A stretch of DNA of 64,000 nucleotides from Sporosarcina ureae. GTDB lineage: Bacteria; Bacillota; Bacilli; Bacillales_A; Planococcaceae. The stretch lies in the NCBI RefSeq assembly GCF_002109325.1, contig NZ_CP015348.1, positions 3,225,501 through 3,289,500 of the forward strand, in the 5' to 3' direction. The first letter of the stretch is position 1, and each line of letters opens with the position of its first letter. The position numbers and the translations under genes are program-made. Under the pieces are notes generated by a model, which did no database searches, had not been told where the DNA came from, and was given only the letters and a program-made list of their open reading frames with translations. Below are positions 17,965-27,121 of this stretch, piece by piece.

Positions 17965-18105
17965 CTATGCTTTTCCATGAAAATCGCTTGAAATGCCGAG
18001 AATAAAGGAAAAGCGCGATAATATTGTTGCACCTCAGTTTTTCTTATGTTACTCTTTTTACAGTGTTAACAGCAATAGCATCCCCTTTGAGAGGAGGTGA
18101 ACGGT

Positions 18106-18377
18106 GTGAATAAAACAGAATTAATTAACTCTGTAGCAGAAGCGGCAGGTCTAACAAAAAAGACGCAACTAAAGCTGTTGAAGCTGTATTCGATACAATT
18201 CAATCAACTCTTGCTAACGGTGATAAAGTTCAATTGATTGGTTTCGGAAACTTTGAAGTGCGCGAACGTGCTGCACGTAAAGGACGTAACCCACAATCAG
18301 GTGAAGAAATCGAAATCGCTGCAAGTAAAGTTCCAGCTTTCAAAGCAGGTAAAGCACTAAAAGACGCAGTAAAATAA
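18106..18377 (+). pseudogene. hbs: DNA-binding protein HU (hbs) with a one-base frameshift
   Basis: Start GTG 18106 follows GAGGAGGTG. The first frame reads [19 protein letters not shown] and then leaves the HU sequence; the next frame continues as HU ([40 protein letters not shown]) to TAA 18375-18377. Adding one A to the run of six at 18156-18161 restores an uninterrupted 90-residue HU, the normal length. HU is the main nucleoid protein and is essential in B. subtilis, so either the assembly dropped a homopolymer base or the organism tolerates or bypasses the shift. The family assignment is certain; the frameshift is what the given sequence shows. Confidence 0.93.
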
Positions 18378-18392
18378 TTCGAGATTTTACAT

Positions 18393-18456
18393 AGGAGTCC
18401 GTCCAGCAAATCTGTCAATCAGATGGCTATGGATGGACTCCTTTCCATTTTTTTAT
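18393..18456 (+). terminator. Terminator after hbs
   Basis: AGGAGTCCGTCCA (18393-18405) pairs with TGGATGGACTCCT (18430-18442) with one G-U pair, and the inner AATCTG/CAGAT-type pairing extends it; a run of seven T follows at about 18449. Confidence 0.88.
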
Positions 18457-18554
18457 GGAATACATAAGGAAGTACAAGTCACTATACGGAATGATTGGAA
18501 TGTGCTAGTATTTTGGTGAAATAGGTTTTGTTCCTACAAGGAGGACATGCTGTT

Positions 18555-19124
18555 ATGAAAGAGCAAGATGTAAATAAATTAGAGCAGGCAGTTACGATGA
18601 TCTTGGAAGCGATCGGTGAAGATCCGGCTCGTGAAGGATTAGTTGAAACGCCGAAACGTGTAGCGAAAATGTACCAAGAAGTTTTTGAAGGTCTAAATAA
18701 AGATCCAAGAGATTATTTTGATACGGTATTTCATGAAAATCATGATGAAGTCGTATTAGTGAAAGATATACCATTTTATTCTATGTGCGAGCATCACTTA
18801 GTGCCATTTTTCGGTGTAGCCCATGTAGCATATATTCCACGTAATGGAGTGGTCGCTGGCTTAAGTAAATTAGCTAGAGCGGTTGAAACGGCAGCACGTC
18901 GTCCGCAATTGCAAGAACGCATTACATCGAGCGTGGCAGATGCTATGATGGAAAAACTGAATCCGCATGGTGTCTATATCATTATTGAAGCGGAACATAT
19001 GTGCATGACAATGAGAGGAATCAAGAAGCCTGGAGCGAAAACTATCACGACAGTCGCTAGAGGAATCTATGAACACGATGACGTCAAACGGGCTGAAATT
19101 TTATCTCTTATTAGAACAAACTAA
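18555..19124 (+). CDS. folE: GTP cyclohydrolase I
   Basis: This enzyme converts GTP to dihydroneopterin triphosphate, the first step of folate synthesis; it is also called mtrA. The 189-residue product has zinc and active-site motifs [12 protein letters not shown] and [13 protein letters not shown], with [10 protein letters not shown] between them. ATG 18555 is 10 nt after AAGGAGG; a longer frame starts in the leader without a site. It lies between hbs and mtrB as in B. subtilis. Confidence 0.97.
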   Translation: MKEQDVNKLEQAVTMILEAIGEDPAREGLVETPKRVAKMYQEVFEGLNKDPRDYFDTVFHENHDEVVLVKDIPFYSMCEHHLVPFFGVAHVAYIPRNGVVAGLSKLARAVETAARRPQLQERITSSVADAMMEKLNPHGVYIIIEAEHMCMTMRGIKKPGAKTITTVARGIYEHDDVKRAEILSLIRTN

Positions 19125-19129
19125 GGTCT

Positions 19130-19159
19130 TTGCCGAGCACTTGCTGTATATGCTATCAT
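19130..19159 (+). promoter_or_regulatory. Candidate promoter for mtrB
   Basis: TTGCCG (19130-19135), 18-nt spacer, TATCAT (19154-19159). It is 31 nt before the mtrB start; the transcript may also continue from folE because no terminator separates them. Confidence 0.35.
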
Positions 19160-19189
19160 TAGAATTATATATAGACTGGAGATGCGAAC

Positions 19190-19411
19190 ATGACACAACC
19201 GGATTATCTAATTATTAAAGCTAAAAAAGATGGAGTGAATGTCATTGGACTCACTAGAGGCAATGACACAAAGTTTCACCATACCGAAAAATTAGATAGA
19301 GGAGAAGTCATGATCGCGCAGTTTACCGAGCATACATCCGCTATAAAGATTCGGGGAGAAGCTGAAATTCATACAGCTCATGGCGTAGTTTCAAGCGAAG
19401 AAAAAGAATGA
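19190..19411 (+). CDS. mtrB: Trp RNA-binding attenuation protein (TRAP)
   Basis: TRAP forms an 11-subunit ring that, when loaded with tryptophan, binds GAG/UAG repeats in trp leaders and causes attenuation. The 73-residue product aligns with B. subtilis MtrB with a three-residue offset, so K34, K53 and R55 correspond to the RNA-contacting K37, K56 and R58. [11 protein letters not shown] and [14 protein letters not shown] are nearly unchanged. The protein therefore looks functional although the trp operon is missing from its usual nearby place (see 25988-26018). Confidence 0.95.
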   Translation: MTQPDYLIIKAKKDGVNVIGLTRGNDTKFHHTEKLDRGEVMIAQFTEHTSAIKIRGEAEIHTAHGVVSSEEKE

Positions 19412-19441
19412 CCGTATAGTTTACGGGAATGGAGCTTACTG

Positions 19442-20173
19442 ATGGAGACAAAAGGATTCACTGACCAAGTCGACAATTATATATATGATTTGCGACGCGC
19501 TATTTACCAGCCAGTGGTCGAACGAGATGCAGGGCGTGCATCGATTGACAGGCGAAAAGCAGCGTTGCTCCTATTGCCTTTGCTCAATGGAGAGCAGTGG
19601 ACGGACGAGATGCAGACCGCAGCTTTGGCGATTGGTGCCATCCATACGGCATTTGACGTTCATGACCAAATTGATATCGCAGATGCATCATCCAAAGAAC
19701 AGCAATTGATGGTTCTCGCCGGTGATCACTTCAGTGGTATCCATTACAAGCTATTGGCATCGATTCCGAATTTCCATCTCATTCGTTCCTTGTCTGCAGC
19801 AATCGGTAGAGTCAATGAATGCAAGACGACATTGTTACAAACTCCGCCAACAACACTCGAAGAGCGATTACAGTTGATTACTGAAGTGGAAAGCGCGTGT
19901 ATTGTAGAATTCTTCGACACATTTGGCTTTACGCGGTACACACACATCATCGAGACGCTTGTTCCATTCCTATGGTTGCTTGACAGTAAACAGCATGATT
20001 TAAATCGGATGAAATTTCCGCATTTAGTGCCAAATACGAGTGACACGCAAGACTGGATCGATCAATTGCAGCAACAGCTGAAGGATAGATTAGAAAACAG
20101 TTTTTATTTACATACTGAATTAGTGGAAGAGTTGCAAAAAATGACGAACGAACAAGAAAGTAAACTGAAGTGA
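19442..20173 (+). CDS. hepS: Heptaprenyl diphosphate synthase component I
   Basis: This is the non-catalytic small subunit of heptaprenyl diphosphate synthase, which makes the menaquinone-7 side chain with HepT. The 243-residue, largely helical protein is divergent in sequence, but the size (about 250 in B. subtilis), position directly before menG-hepT, and segments such as KAALLLLPLLNGEQW and ALAIGAIHTAFDVHDQI support the call. ATG 19442 follows GGGAATGGAG. Confidence 0.88.
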   Translation: METKGFTDQVDNYIYDLRRAIYQPVVERDAGRASIDRRKAALLLLPLLNGEQWTDEMQTAALAIGAIHTAFDVHDQIDIADASSKEQQLMVLAGDHFSGIHYKLLASIPNFHLIRSLSAAIGRVNECKTTLLQTPPTTLEERLQLITEVESACIVEFFDTFGFTRYTHIIETLVPFLWLLDSKQHDLNRMKFPHLVPNTSDTQDWIDQLQQQLKDRLENSFYLHTELVEELQKMTNEQESKLK

Positions 20174-20191
20174 AGAAAGAAGGGACGAACT

Positions 20192-20887
20192 GTGGCGGTC
20201 TCAAAAGAAGAAAAAGTTCATAACGTCTTTGAAAAAATTTCGACAGACTATGATAAAATGAATTCCGTGATCAGTTTCAATCAACATATTAAGTGGCGAA
20301 ATGATATCATGGTGCGCATGAATGTACAGCCTGGAGCGAAAGCACTTGACGTTTGTTGCGGTACAGCAGACTGGACCGTAGCATTAGCCGAGGCGGCTGG
20401 ACCTACTGGCGAAATTGTTGGATTGGACTTCAGTGCGAACATGCTGGATTCCGGCAGAGATAAAGTAGCACCTTATCCGAATCTAACATTGATTCAAGGT
20501 AATGCCATGTCTCTTCCTTTCCCGGATCATTCATTCGATTATGTGACTATAGGTTTTGGTCTACGAAACGTTCCGGATTACTTAACTGTATTAAAAGAAA
20601 TGCGACGTGTTTTAAAACCGGGTGGTATGGCAGTATGTTTGGAAACATCTCAACCCAAAATACCTGTCTATCGTCAAGGTTTCCGTTTCTATTTCAAATA
20701 TATTATGCCGTTATTCGGTAAACTCTTCGCGAAGAGCTATAAAGAATATTCTTGGCTACAAGAATCTGCAAATGATTTCCCAGGCATGAAAGAGTTGGCG
20801 CAACTTTTTGTCGATGCAGGATATCAAGAGGTTTCTTATAAGTCTTACAGTGGCGGTGCGGCGGCGGGCCATATCGGTTACAAATAA
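20192..20887 (+). CDS. menG: Demethylmenaquinone methyltransferase
   Basis: This is the SAM-dependent C-methyltransferase of the last menaquinone step (UbiE/MenG family), 231 residues. Motif I is [10 protein letters not shown], followed by GLDFSANML and the family signature [15 protein letters not shown] segment (GFGLRNVPD). The start is GTG 20192 after AGAAGGGAC. It lies between hepS and hepT, linking ring methylation to side-chain synthesis for the menaquinone that feeds qcrABC. Confidence 0.96.
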   Translation: MAVSKEEKVHNVFEKISTDYDKMNSVISFNQHIKWRNDIMVRMNVQPGAKALDVCCGTADWTVALAEAAGPTGEIVGLDFSANMLDSGRDKVAPYPNLTLIQGNAMSLPFPDHSFDYVTIGFGLRNVPDYLTVLKEMRRVLKPGGMAVCLETSQPKIPVYRQGFRFYFKYIMPLFGKLFAKSYKEYSWLQESANDFPGMKELAQLFVDAGYQEVSYKSYSGGAAAGHIGYK

Positions 20888-20907
20888 TGAGTACACGGGA
20901 GAAGGTA

Positions 20908-21888
20908 ATGGGTTTGGAGAAAATTAAGTTGATGTCGCTTTATACGGATTTCCGCAAAGACATGTCCTATATTGAAAAAGAACTTGAGCGTTCCGTGCAA
21001 TCTTCTTCTCCCATTGTTCGTCAAGCTTCTTTGCATTTATTGAAAGCGGGTGGAAAGAGGATTCGGCCGATTTTTGTGATTTTGGCTGCACAGTCTGGTA
21101 ACTATTCGATGGAAAATGCTGCAAAGGTCGCTGTATCACTAGAATTAATTCACATGGCGTCTCTTGTCCATGATGACGTAATCGATGATTCTGATATGCG
21201 GCGCGGATTAGAAACTGTTAAAGCGAAGTGGAACAACAGGGTAGCGATGTATGCAGGCGATTTCATCTTTTCACGTGCGCTGACATCTATAGGCAATATC
21301 GAAAAAGCTTCTGTCCATCAAATTTTGGCAGAGACAATGCTTGAGATATGCAAAGGGGAAATCATTCAAATTGATTTCCAGCAACAAACCGATCAAGGAT
21401 TACGTGATTATTTAAAGCGTATTAAGCGTAAGACGGCTTTATTGCTTTCTTCAAGCTGTGAACTTGGCGCATTAAGTTCGGATGCAGATGCAGAAACTGT
21501 TCGGAAATTGAAGCGTTATGGCTATTTCACAGGGATGGCATTTCAAATTATTGATGATATCCTGGACATTACTTCAACAGATGCGGAGCTTGGAAAACCA
21601 GCCGGAAGCGATTTATTAAATGGTCATATTACTTTGCCGGTTTTATACATAAAAGATGATGAACAATTCAAACCCTTTATGGAACGTGCGTTTACCGGTG
21701 AGATGGAAGAGTCAGATAGACAAGCGATGCTTCGTTATATTCGACAAAGTGGTGCGATCGACAAAGCACAGCATGTGAGTGATTTGTATTTGATCAAAGC
21801 GTTGAAGGAATTGGAAAGTCTACCGAATAGCAAATCGAAGAAAGCATTGATTCAAATCGCTGATTTCATCGGACAACGAAAATATTGA
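20908..21888 (+). CDS. hepT: Heptaprenyl diphosphate synthase component II
   Basis: This is the catalytic trans-prenyltransferase subunit, about 326 residues from ATG 20908. The two aspartate-rich motifs are present: first VHDDVIDDSD (about 86-95) and second IIDDILD. GGKRIRP and KTA (LKRIKRKTALL) are also typical. The start is uncertain: ATG 20887 overlaps the menG stop but has no site, while GGGAGAAGG precedes ATG 20908 closely and TTG 20914 at better spacing. Confidence 0.95.
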   Translation: MGLEKIKLMSLYTDFRKDMSYIEKELERSVQSSSPIVRQASLHLLKAGGKRIRPIFVILAAQSGNYSMENAAKVAVSLELIHMASLVHDDVIDDSDMRRGLETVKAKWNNRVAMYAGDFIFSRALTSIGNIEKASVHQILAETMLEICKGEIIQIDFQQQTDQGLRDYLKRIKRKTALLLSSSCELGALSSDADAETVRKLKRYGYFTGMAFQIIDDILDITSTDAELGKPAGSDLLNGHITLPVLYIKDDEQFKPFMERAFTGEMEESDRQAMLRYIRQSGAIDKAQHVSDLYLIKALKELESLPNSKSKKALIQIADFIGQRKY

Positions 21889-21978
21889 CGATGTTTGTTA
21901 ATAGTTGAAAGAAAAAGGCGTCAATGTTACGATTTAAAAGGGATATTCCCTATACATGATTGAAGGAGTGTTTTAGAG

Positions 21979-22425
21979 ATGGAAAGAACATTTTTAATGG
22001 TAAAGCCTGACGGCGTACAACGTAACCTAATTGGTGAAATTGTTGGTCGTTTCGAAAGTAAAGGATTCCAATTAGTTGGCGGGAAATTAATGAACATTTC
22101 TCAAGAACTTGCTGAACAGCATTACGGAGAGCACAAAGAACGTCCATTCTTCGGAGAGCTTGTAGAATTCATCACTTCTGGACCAGTTTTCGCAATGGTA
22201 TGGGAAGGCGAGAACGTAATCTCTACTTCACGCTTAATGACGGGTGCTACAAATCCGAAAGAATCAGCTCCAGGAACGATCCGCGGAGATTTCGCTGTAA
22301 CAGTAGGCAAGAATATCATTCATGGTTCAGACTCAACTGAGTCAGCAAGCCGCGAGATCAACTTGTTCTTTAAAGAAGAAGAGCTTGTGACTTATGACAA
22401 AACAGTGAACAACTGGATTAATTAA
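21979..22425 (+). CDS. ndk: Nucleoside diphosphate kinase
   Basis: This enzyme transfers the gamma phosphate between nucleoside triphosphates through a phospho-histidine. It has 148 residues with the invariant [16 protein letters not shown]-terminus and the active site [12 protein letters not shown] (His about 115). AAGGAGTG precedes the ATG. It is followed by a terminator, so it probably ends a transcription unit. Confidence 0.98.
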   Translation: MERTFLMVKPDGVQRNLIGEIVGRFESKGFQLVGGKLMNISQELAEQHYGEHKERPFFGELVEFITSGPVFAMVWEGENVISTSRLMTGATNPKESAPGTIRGDFAVTVGKNIIHGSDSTESASREINLFFKEEELVTYDKTVNNWIN

Positions 22426-22430
22426 TTGCC

Positions 22431-22466
22431 AAAAACAGCCGAGCGAATTTCGCGTGGCTGTTTTTC
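22431..22466 (+). terminator. Terminator after ndk
   Basis: AAAAACAGCC (22431-22440) pairs with GGCTGTTTTT (22456-22465), with an inner GCG/CGC; it is T-rich at the 3' side and A-rich at the 5' side. Confidence 0.85.
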
Positions 22467-22492
22467 TTATACATACGATATACTTTTTCCGC

Positions 22493-22498
22493 TATAAT
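22493..22498 (+). promoter_or_regulatory. -10 element for cheR and the aromatic supraoperon
   Basis: A perfect TATAAT (22493-22498), 42 nt before cheR. I see no strong -35 at the right distance. Confidence 0.4.
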
Positions 22499-22539
22499 GA
22501 GAACGTACATAGAAAGAAAAGGCAACAGGGGGTCATGAG

Positions 22540-23313
22540 ATGTCTGATTATTCGATATTAATTCAAGGCGTAAAGAAGAAGACCGGGATCGATTTATCTT
22601 TATATAAAGAAGCTCAAATGAAGAGAAGACTCACTTCTTTGTATGAAAAAAAAGGCTTCCGTAATTTTAAAGATTACTCTCAAGCTATTCAAACAGACAA
22701 AGACTTATTGGAAGAATTCCTTGACCGAATGACGATTAATGTGTCAGAATTTTACCGCAATGCCGTTCGTTGGAATGTCTTAGAGAAGAAGATTTTCCCG
22801 CAATTATTAGAGAAAAATAAGCGCTTGAAAATTTGGAGTGCCGCTTGTTCTACGGGAGAAGAGCCTTATTCACTTGCGATGGTTCTGTCCTCACATGTTC
22901 CATTGCGTGATATCTCCATCCACGCGACGGATCTTGATCTGGGCGTGTTGAATCGTGCGAAAGTTGGCCTATACAATGAACGTGCATTAAAAGAAGTCCC
23001 CAAGCCAATCATTGATAAATATTTCATAAAAGAAGGCGCATCTTATCAAGTTGTAGATGATATTAAGAAAACAGTTACGTTCAAACAACAAAACTTGCTT
23101 GAAGATCGCTATGATACAAACTATGACTTGATCGTATGCCGTAATGTGATGATCTATTTCACGGAAGAGGCGAAAGACCAAATCTATTCCAACTTCTCCA
23201 AAGCATTAAAGCCAGGGGGGATTCTGTTCGTCGGAAGCACAGAACAGATCTTCAATCCTGAAAAATACAATTTTGAATCAGTAGATACATTCTTTTATAG
23301 AAAAAAACAATAA
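22540..23313 (+). CDS. cheR: Chemotaxis protein methyltransferase CheR
   Basis: CheR methylates glutamates of chemoreceptors using SAM. The 257-residue product has the helical N-terminal domain (about 1-75) and the SAM-binding domain with [21 protein letters not shown] and CRNVMIYF. The position ndk-cheR-aroC is that of B. subtilis, where cheR is apart from the main che operon. AGGGGGTCATGAG precedes ATG 22540. Confidence 0.96.
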   Translation: MSDYSILIQGVKKKTGIDLSLYKEAQMKRRLTSLYEKKGFRNFKDYSQAIQTDKDLLEEFLDRMTINVSEFYRNAVRWNVLEKKIFPQLLEKNKRLKIWSAACSTGEEPYSLAMVLSSHVPLRDISIHATDLDLGVLNRAKVGLYNERALKEVPKPIIDKYFIKEGASYQVVDDIKKTVTFKQQNLLEDRYDTNYDLIVCRNVMIYFTEEAKDQIYSNFSKALKPGGILFVGSTEQIFNPEKYNFESVDTFFYRKKQ

Positions 23314-23336
23314 TCCACGTTACGGAGGAATCGAAT

Positions 23337-24518
23337 ATGCGCTTTATAACAGCTGGAGAATCACACGGCCCAAAACTTACAGCCATCATTGAAGGATTAC
23401 CTGCACAGATGGAACTAACGGCTGAAATGATCAATAAAGAATTAAAGAGAAGACAAGGTGGACACGGTAGAGGTCGTAGAATGCAAATAGAGAAGGACCT
23501 TGTGGAAATCTCTTCTGGTGTACGCCATGGTAAAACAATAGGCTCACCGGTCACGCTGACGGTTGTTAACGATGATTGGAAGCATTGGACTGGTATTATG
23601 GGCGTAGAACCACTTCCCGAAGATATGAATCCTGAAGATGTGAAGCGTCAGATCACTCGTCCACGTCCTGGGCACGCAGATCTTGTAGGTGGCATGAAAT
23701 ATGGTCACCGTGATTTGCGAAATGTCCTTGAACGTTCGTCGGCACGTGAGACAACGATGCGTGTAGCAATCGGAGCAGTTGCGAAGCAATTCTTGCGTCA
23801 GCTCGGTATCGAAACTGTAGCGCATGTAACAGAAATTGGTGGCGTTCAAACAAATCCTGCTGCTTATGCAGATTTATCCATAGAAGAACTTCGTGCCATC
23901 GTAGAAGAAGATGCAGTATACTGTGCGGATCAAGATGCGTCAGCCAAAATGACAGAAGCGATAGATGCGATTAAAAAACGCGGCGATACACTGGGCGGCG
24001 TAGTGGAAGTGATCATCGAAGGATGCCCTCCAGGAATCGGTAGTTATGTACAGTTTGATCGTAAAATGGACGGCAAACTTGCTGGAGCTATGATGAGCAT
24101 CAACGCATTTAAAGGTGTGGAAGTAGGTCTTGGATTTGATATGGCGAAAATGCCAGGCAGTGAAGTGCATGATGAAATCGCATGGAATGCAGATCAAGGC
24201 TATTACCGTAAATCCAATCGTTTAGGTGGACTTGAAGGTGGAATGACGACAGGTATGCCAATCGTAGTTCGCGGTGTAATGAAACCAATTCCGACGCTTT
24301 ATAAGCCACTCGAAAGCGTAGATATCGATACGAAAGAAGCCTTCGTTGCGACAATTGAGCGATCTGATCCTTGTGCGGTTCCTGCCGCATCCGTTGTAGC
24401 TGAGCATGTCATCGCAACTGAAATGGCAAAAGCTATCATGGAGGAATTCCGTTCGGATACAATGGACGGTCTACAGAAGGATATTGAACAATATAGACAA
24501 TATGTAAAGGAGTTTTAA
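23337..24518 (+). CDS. aroC: Chorismate synthase
   Basis: This enzyme makes chorismate from EPSP, the last shikimate step; it is called aroF in B. subtilis. The 393-residue protein carries the family signatures [44 protein letters not shown] and [10 protein letters not shown]. It opens the aromatic supraoperon: aroB follows one base after its stop. The start ATG 23337 follows ACGGAGG. Confidence 0.98.
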   Translation: MRFITAGESHGPKLTAIIEGLPAQMELTAEMINKELKRRQGGHGRGRRMQIEKDLVEISSGVRHGKTIGSPVTLTVVNDDWKHWTGIMGVEPLPEDMNPEDVKRQITRPRPGHADLVGGMKYGHRDLRNVLERSSARETTMRVAIGAVAKQFLRQLGIETVAHVTEIGGVQTNPAAYADLSIEELRAIVEEDAVYCADQDASAKMTEAIDAIKKRGDTLGGVVEVIIEGCPPGIGSYVQFDRKMDGKLAGAMMSINAFKGVEVGLGFDMAKMPGSEVHDEIAWNADQGYYRKSNRLGGLEGGMTTGMPIVVRGVMKPIPTLYKPLESVDIDTKEAFVATIERSDPCAVPAASVVAEHVIATEMAKAIMEEFRSDTMDGLQKDIEQYRQYVKEF

Positions 24519-24519
24519 G

Positions 24520-25626
24520 ATGGATAAGTTAACGGTTTCCGTCCGCGATCATCGATACGACGTCTATATAGGTTCGAAAACATATGATTTATTTTCGACT
24601 GAATATGCAGAGTTACTTAGTTCGACAGATAAAATTGGTATCATTGCCGATGCGCATGTTGCGGAGTTACATCTTCCTTTATTACAACAAGCTCTACTAC
24701 GTTCTGGTCGCGAGGTATCGGTGAAAATTGTGCCTGGCGGCGAGAAGTGTAAAATGCCAGAAGTTTACGTAGAGTGTCAGTCTTTCTTACTGACTGAAGG
24801 TTTTACACGTAATTCACTTCTCATCGCTTTCGGCGGTGGAGCATGCGGAGATCTGACAGGATTTGTGGCAGCTACGTTTATGCGTGGAATTCGCTTCATT
24901 CAATGCCCTACAACTGTTCTTGCGCATGATAGTGCAGTCGGTGGCAAGACAGCCATCAATATGCCGGAAGGGAAGAACATGGTCGGTTCATTCCACCAGC
25001 CTTCAGCGGTATTATTTGATACGGATGTATTTAACACGTTGCCGGCTTCCGAAATGCGTTCAGGACTAGCGGAATTAGTCAAACACGCCTTTATTTCGGA
25101 TGCGCATTGGACAGAGCAATTATTGGAAAAGAAGGAGTTCTCTACTCCATCCATCGAGTGGCTTGAAAAAGAATTATTACAAGGCATCCAAGTGAAAGCC
25201 GATATTGTAGGACAAGACGAGTTTGAAGGTTCTACACGTAAGTTTCTAAATTTCGGTCATACATTTGGTCATGCAGTAGAAGCGGCATCAGGATTCGGCG
25301 CTCTCAGTCATGGAGAATGTGTCATGATCGGTATGGGATATGCTTTCTTGCTAAGTGAAAAATATGGTGATATTCCTGAAGGGTTTACTAATCGTTATCT
25401 TCACTTTGCTAACCGTAACGGTTATACATTCGGACCGGTATTCTCTTATAGTTTCGAAGAGTTATTATCCTATATGCAAAAGGATAAAAAAGCTTCATTT
25501 GGTAAGATGAATTTTGTGTTACTGCAAAAGATTGGTGAACCGTTTGTGAAGGAAATTAGTGCAGAAGAGTGTCAGAAAGCATTTATGGAGTTCAAAGAGA
25601 AATTGGAAAGCGAGGGGATCGTATGA
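24520..25626 (+). CDS. aroB: 3-dehydroquinate synthase
   Basis: This NAD-dependent enzyme cyclises DAHP to 3-dehydroquinate. The 368-residue product has GGGACGDLTGFVAATFMRG, the DSAVGGKTAINMPEGKN block and metal-ligand region NFGHTFGHAVE. Its ribosome site AAGGAG is inside the end of aroC. It overlaps aroH by four bases (ATGA). Confidence 0.97.
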   Translation: MDKLTVSVRDHRYDVYIGSKTYDLFSTEYAELLSSTDKIGIIADAHVAELHLPLLQQALLRSGREVSVKIVPGGEKCKMPEVYVECQSFLLTEGFTRNSLLIAFGGGACGDLTGFVAATFMRGIRFIQCPTTVLAHDSAVGGKTAINMPEGKNMVGSFHQPSAVLFDTDVFNTLPASEMRSGLAELVKHAFISDAHWTEQLLEKKEFSTPSIEWLEKELLQGIQVKADIVGQDEFEGSTRKFLNFGHTFGHAVEAASGFGALSHGECVMIGMGYAFLLSEKYGDIPEGFTNRYLHFANRNGYTFGPVFSYSFEELLSYMQKDKKASFGKMNFVLLQKIGEPFVKEISAEECQKAFMEFKEKLESEGIV

Positions 25627-25988
25627 GTGTAAGAGGAATTAGAGGCGCCACAACTGTGGAAACTGATAACGCGCAAGAAGTGTTACAAGCGACAGAGTCT
25701 CTTGTACTCGAAATGGCAGAGGCGAATCAATTTAAACCCGAAGATATCGTTTCGGTCATTGTTTCAACGACAGTGGATGTCAAAGCAGCATTCCCAGCAA
25801 AAGCAATCCGCTCAATTGAAGGCTGGACGTATGTGCCGGTTATGTGTACACATGAGATCGATGTACCAGGCTCTATGCGTATGTGTATACGCGTCATGAT
25901 GAATGTAAATACATCAAAAAAACAAAATGAAATACAACATATCTATCAAAATAAGGCAATTCAATTACGACCTGATCTACAAAAATAA
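25623..25988 (+). CDS. aroH: Monofunctional chorismate mutase (AroH class)
   Basis: This enzyme turns chorismate into prephenate. The 121-residue product belongs to the AroH type: VRGIRGATTVETDN at the N-terminus, then SVIVSTTVDVKAAFPAKAIR and GSMRMCIRVMMNV, which carry the active-site Arg and Cys. The start is ATG 25623 overlapping the aroB stop; the longer frame is inside aroB. hisC begins only 29 nt downstream; B. subtilis has six trp genes in this gap. Confidence 0.95.
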   Translation: MSVRGIRGATTVETDNAQEVLQATESLVLEMAEANQFKPEDIVSVIVSTTVDVKAAFPAKAIRSIEGWTYVPVMCTHEIDVPGSMRMCIRVMMNVNTSKKQNEIQHIYQNKAIQLRPDLQK

Positions 25989-26017
25989 ATCAACGAAAGT
26001 AAAGGAGGAGCCATCCC

Positions 26018-27106
26018 ATGAAGTGGAAACCAATTTTACGTACGATGAAACCTTATACCCCAGGCCGTTCACTAGAAGGTGTAAAACATACATACGGCTT
26101 GCAAGAAGTAAATAAGCTCGCTTCAAATGAAAACCCTTATGGTTCATCACCGAAAGTCGCAGAGTATTTACGTTCAAAAGCAGCCCAATTTGAAATATAC
26201 CCAGATGTATACACAGCAGGTTTACGTGGAAAGCTAGCGGAATTCCATCAAGTTGAATCGAATGAAATTCTTTTCGGAAACGGTTCAGATGAAATTGTTA
26301 CTATCATTTCACGTGCCTTACTGCAACCGGGTACGAATACAGTGATGGCTTCCATAACGTTTCCTCAATATGCACATAATGCAAAAATTGAGGGAGCGGA
26401 AATTCGTGAAGTGGCCATGCTTGAAAATGGCGACCACGATCTAGAAGGCTTTTTAAAAGTTGCGGATGAAGAAACAGCAGTCATCTGGATTTGTAACCCA
26501 AACAACCCGACAGGAAATCTTTTGTCGAGTACAGCGGTGAAAAATTTCTTGGATCAAGCGCCTAAGACAGCTCTTATCGTTCTTGATGAAGCGTACTTTG
26601 AATTTGTTACGGATTCTTCACAGGAAGACGCAATGAAGTGGATTCATGACTACGATAACTTAATTATTCTTCGTACTTTCTCTAAAGCATATGGACTAGC
26701 AAGTTTTCGCATTGGGTACGGTGTGACGAACGCGGATGTAGTATCAGAACTCAATAAAGTACGAAATCCTTTCAACAACAGCTCATTGGCGCTCGCGGTA
26801 GCGGAAGTTGCGCTTGAAGATCAGGAGTTTCTTCAACATTGCGTGACCCACAATGCGGAAGAACGAAAACGTTATGAGGAGTATGCAAAACAGCATTCAT
26901 TAGCAATCTATCCTTCGGCTACTAATTTTGTATTAATCGCTGTACCTGGAGATGCAGATGAAGCATGCGAAGTGTTATTACAAAACGGATATATTGTCCG
27001 CAGCGGAAATCTGCTGGGCACACCAGGATTTGTTCGCGTGACAATTGGAACGCATGAGCAAAATACAGGTTTATTCAAAGCATTTGATCAATTATTAACT
27101 AACTAG
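26018..27106 (+). CDS. hisC: Histidinol-phosphate / aromatic aminotransferase
   Basis: This is a PLP aminotransferase of 362 residues that in B. subtilis serves histidine, tyrosine and phenylalanine synthesis. Visible are LASNENPYG, GNGSDEI, NPNNPTGN, DEAYFEF and the PLP lysine motif RTFSKAYGLASFRIGY. AAAGGAGGAG precedes ATG 26018. It sits between aroH and tyrA, which fits a role in tyrosine and phenylalanine formation here. Confidence 0.95.
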   Translation: MKWKPILRTMKPYTPGRSLEGVKHTYGLQEVNKLASNENPYGSSPKVAEYLRSKAAQFEIYPDVYTAGLRGKLAEFHQVESNEILFGNGSDEIVTIISRALLQPGTNTVMASITFPQYAHNAKIEGAEIREVAMLENGDHDLEGFLKVADEETAVIWICNPNNPTGNLLSSTAVKNFLDQAPKTALIVLDEAYFEFVTDSSQEDAMKWIHDYDNLIILRTFSKAYGLASFRIGYGVTNADVVSELNKVRNPFNNSSLALAVAEVALEDQEFLQHCVTHNAEERKRYEEYAKQHSLAIYPSATNFVLIAVPGDADEACEVLLQNGYIVRSGNLLGTPGFVRVTIGTHEQNTGLFKAFDQLLTN

Positions 27107-27121
27107 TAAGGATAGATGACA

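Noticed and set aside
18017..18022. TTGAAA ... GATAAT as promoter for hbs
   Set aside because: The spacing is about 23 nt, too long for sigma-A.
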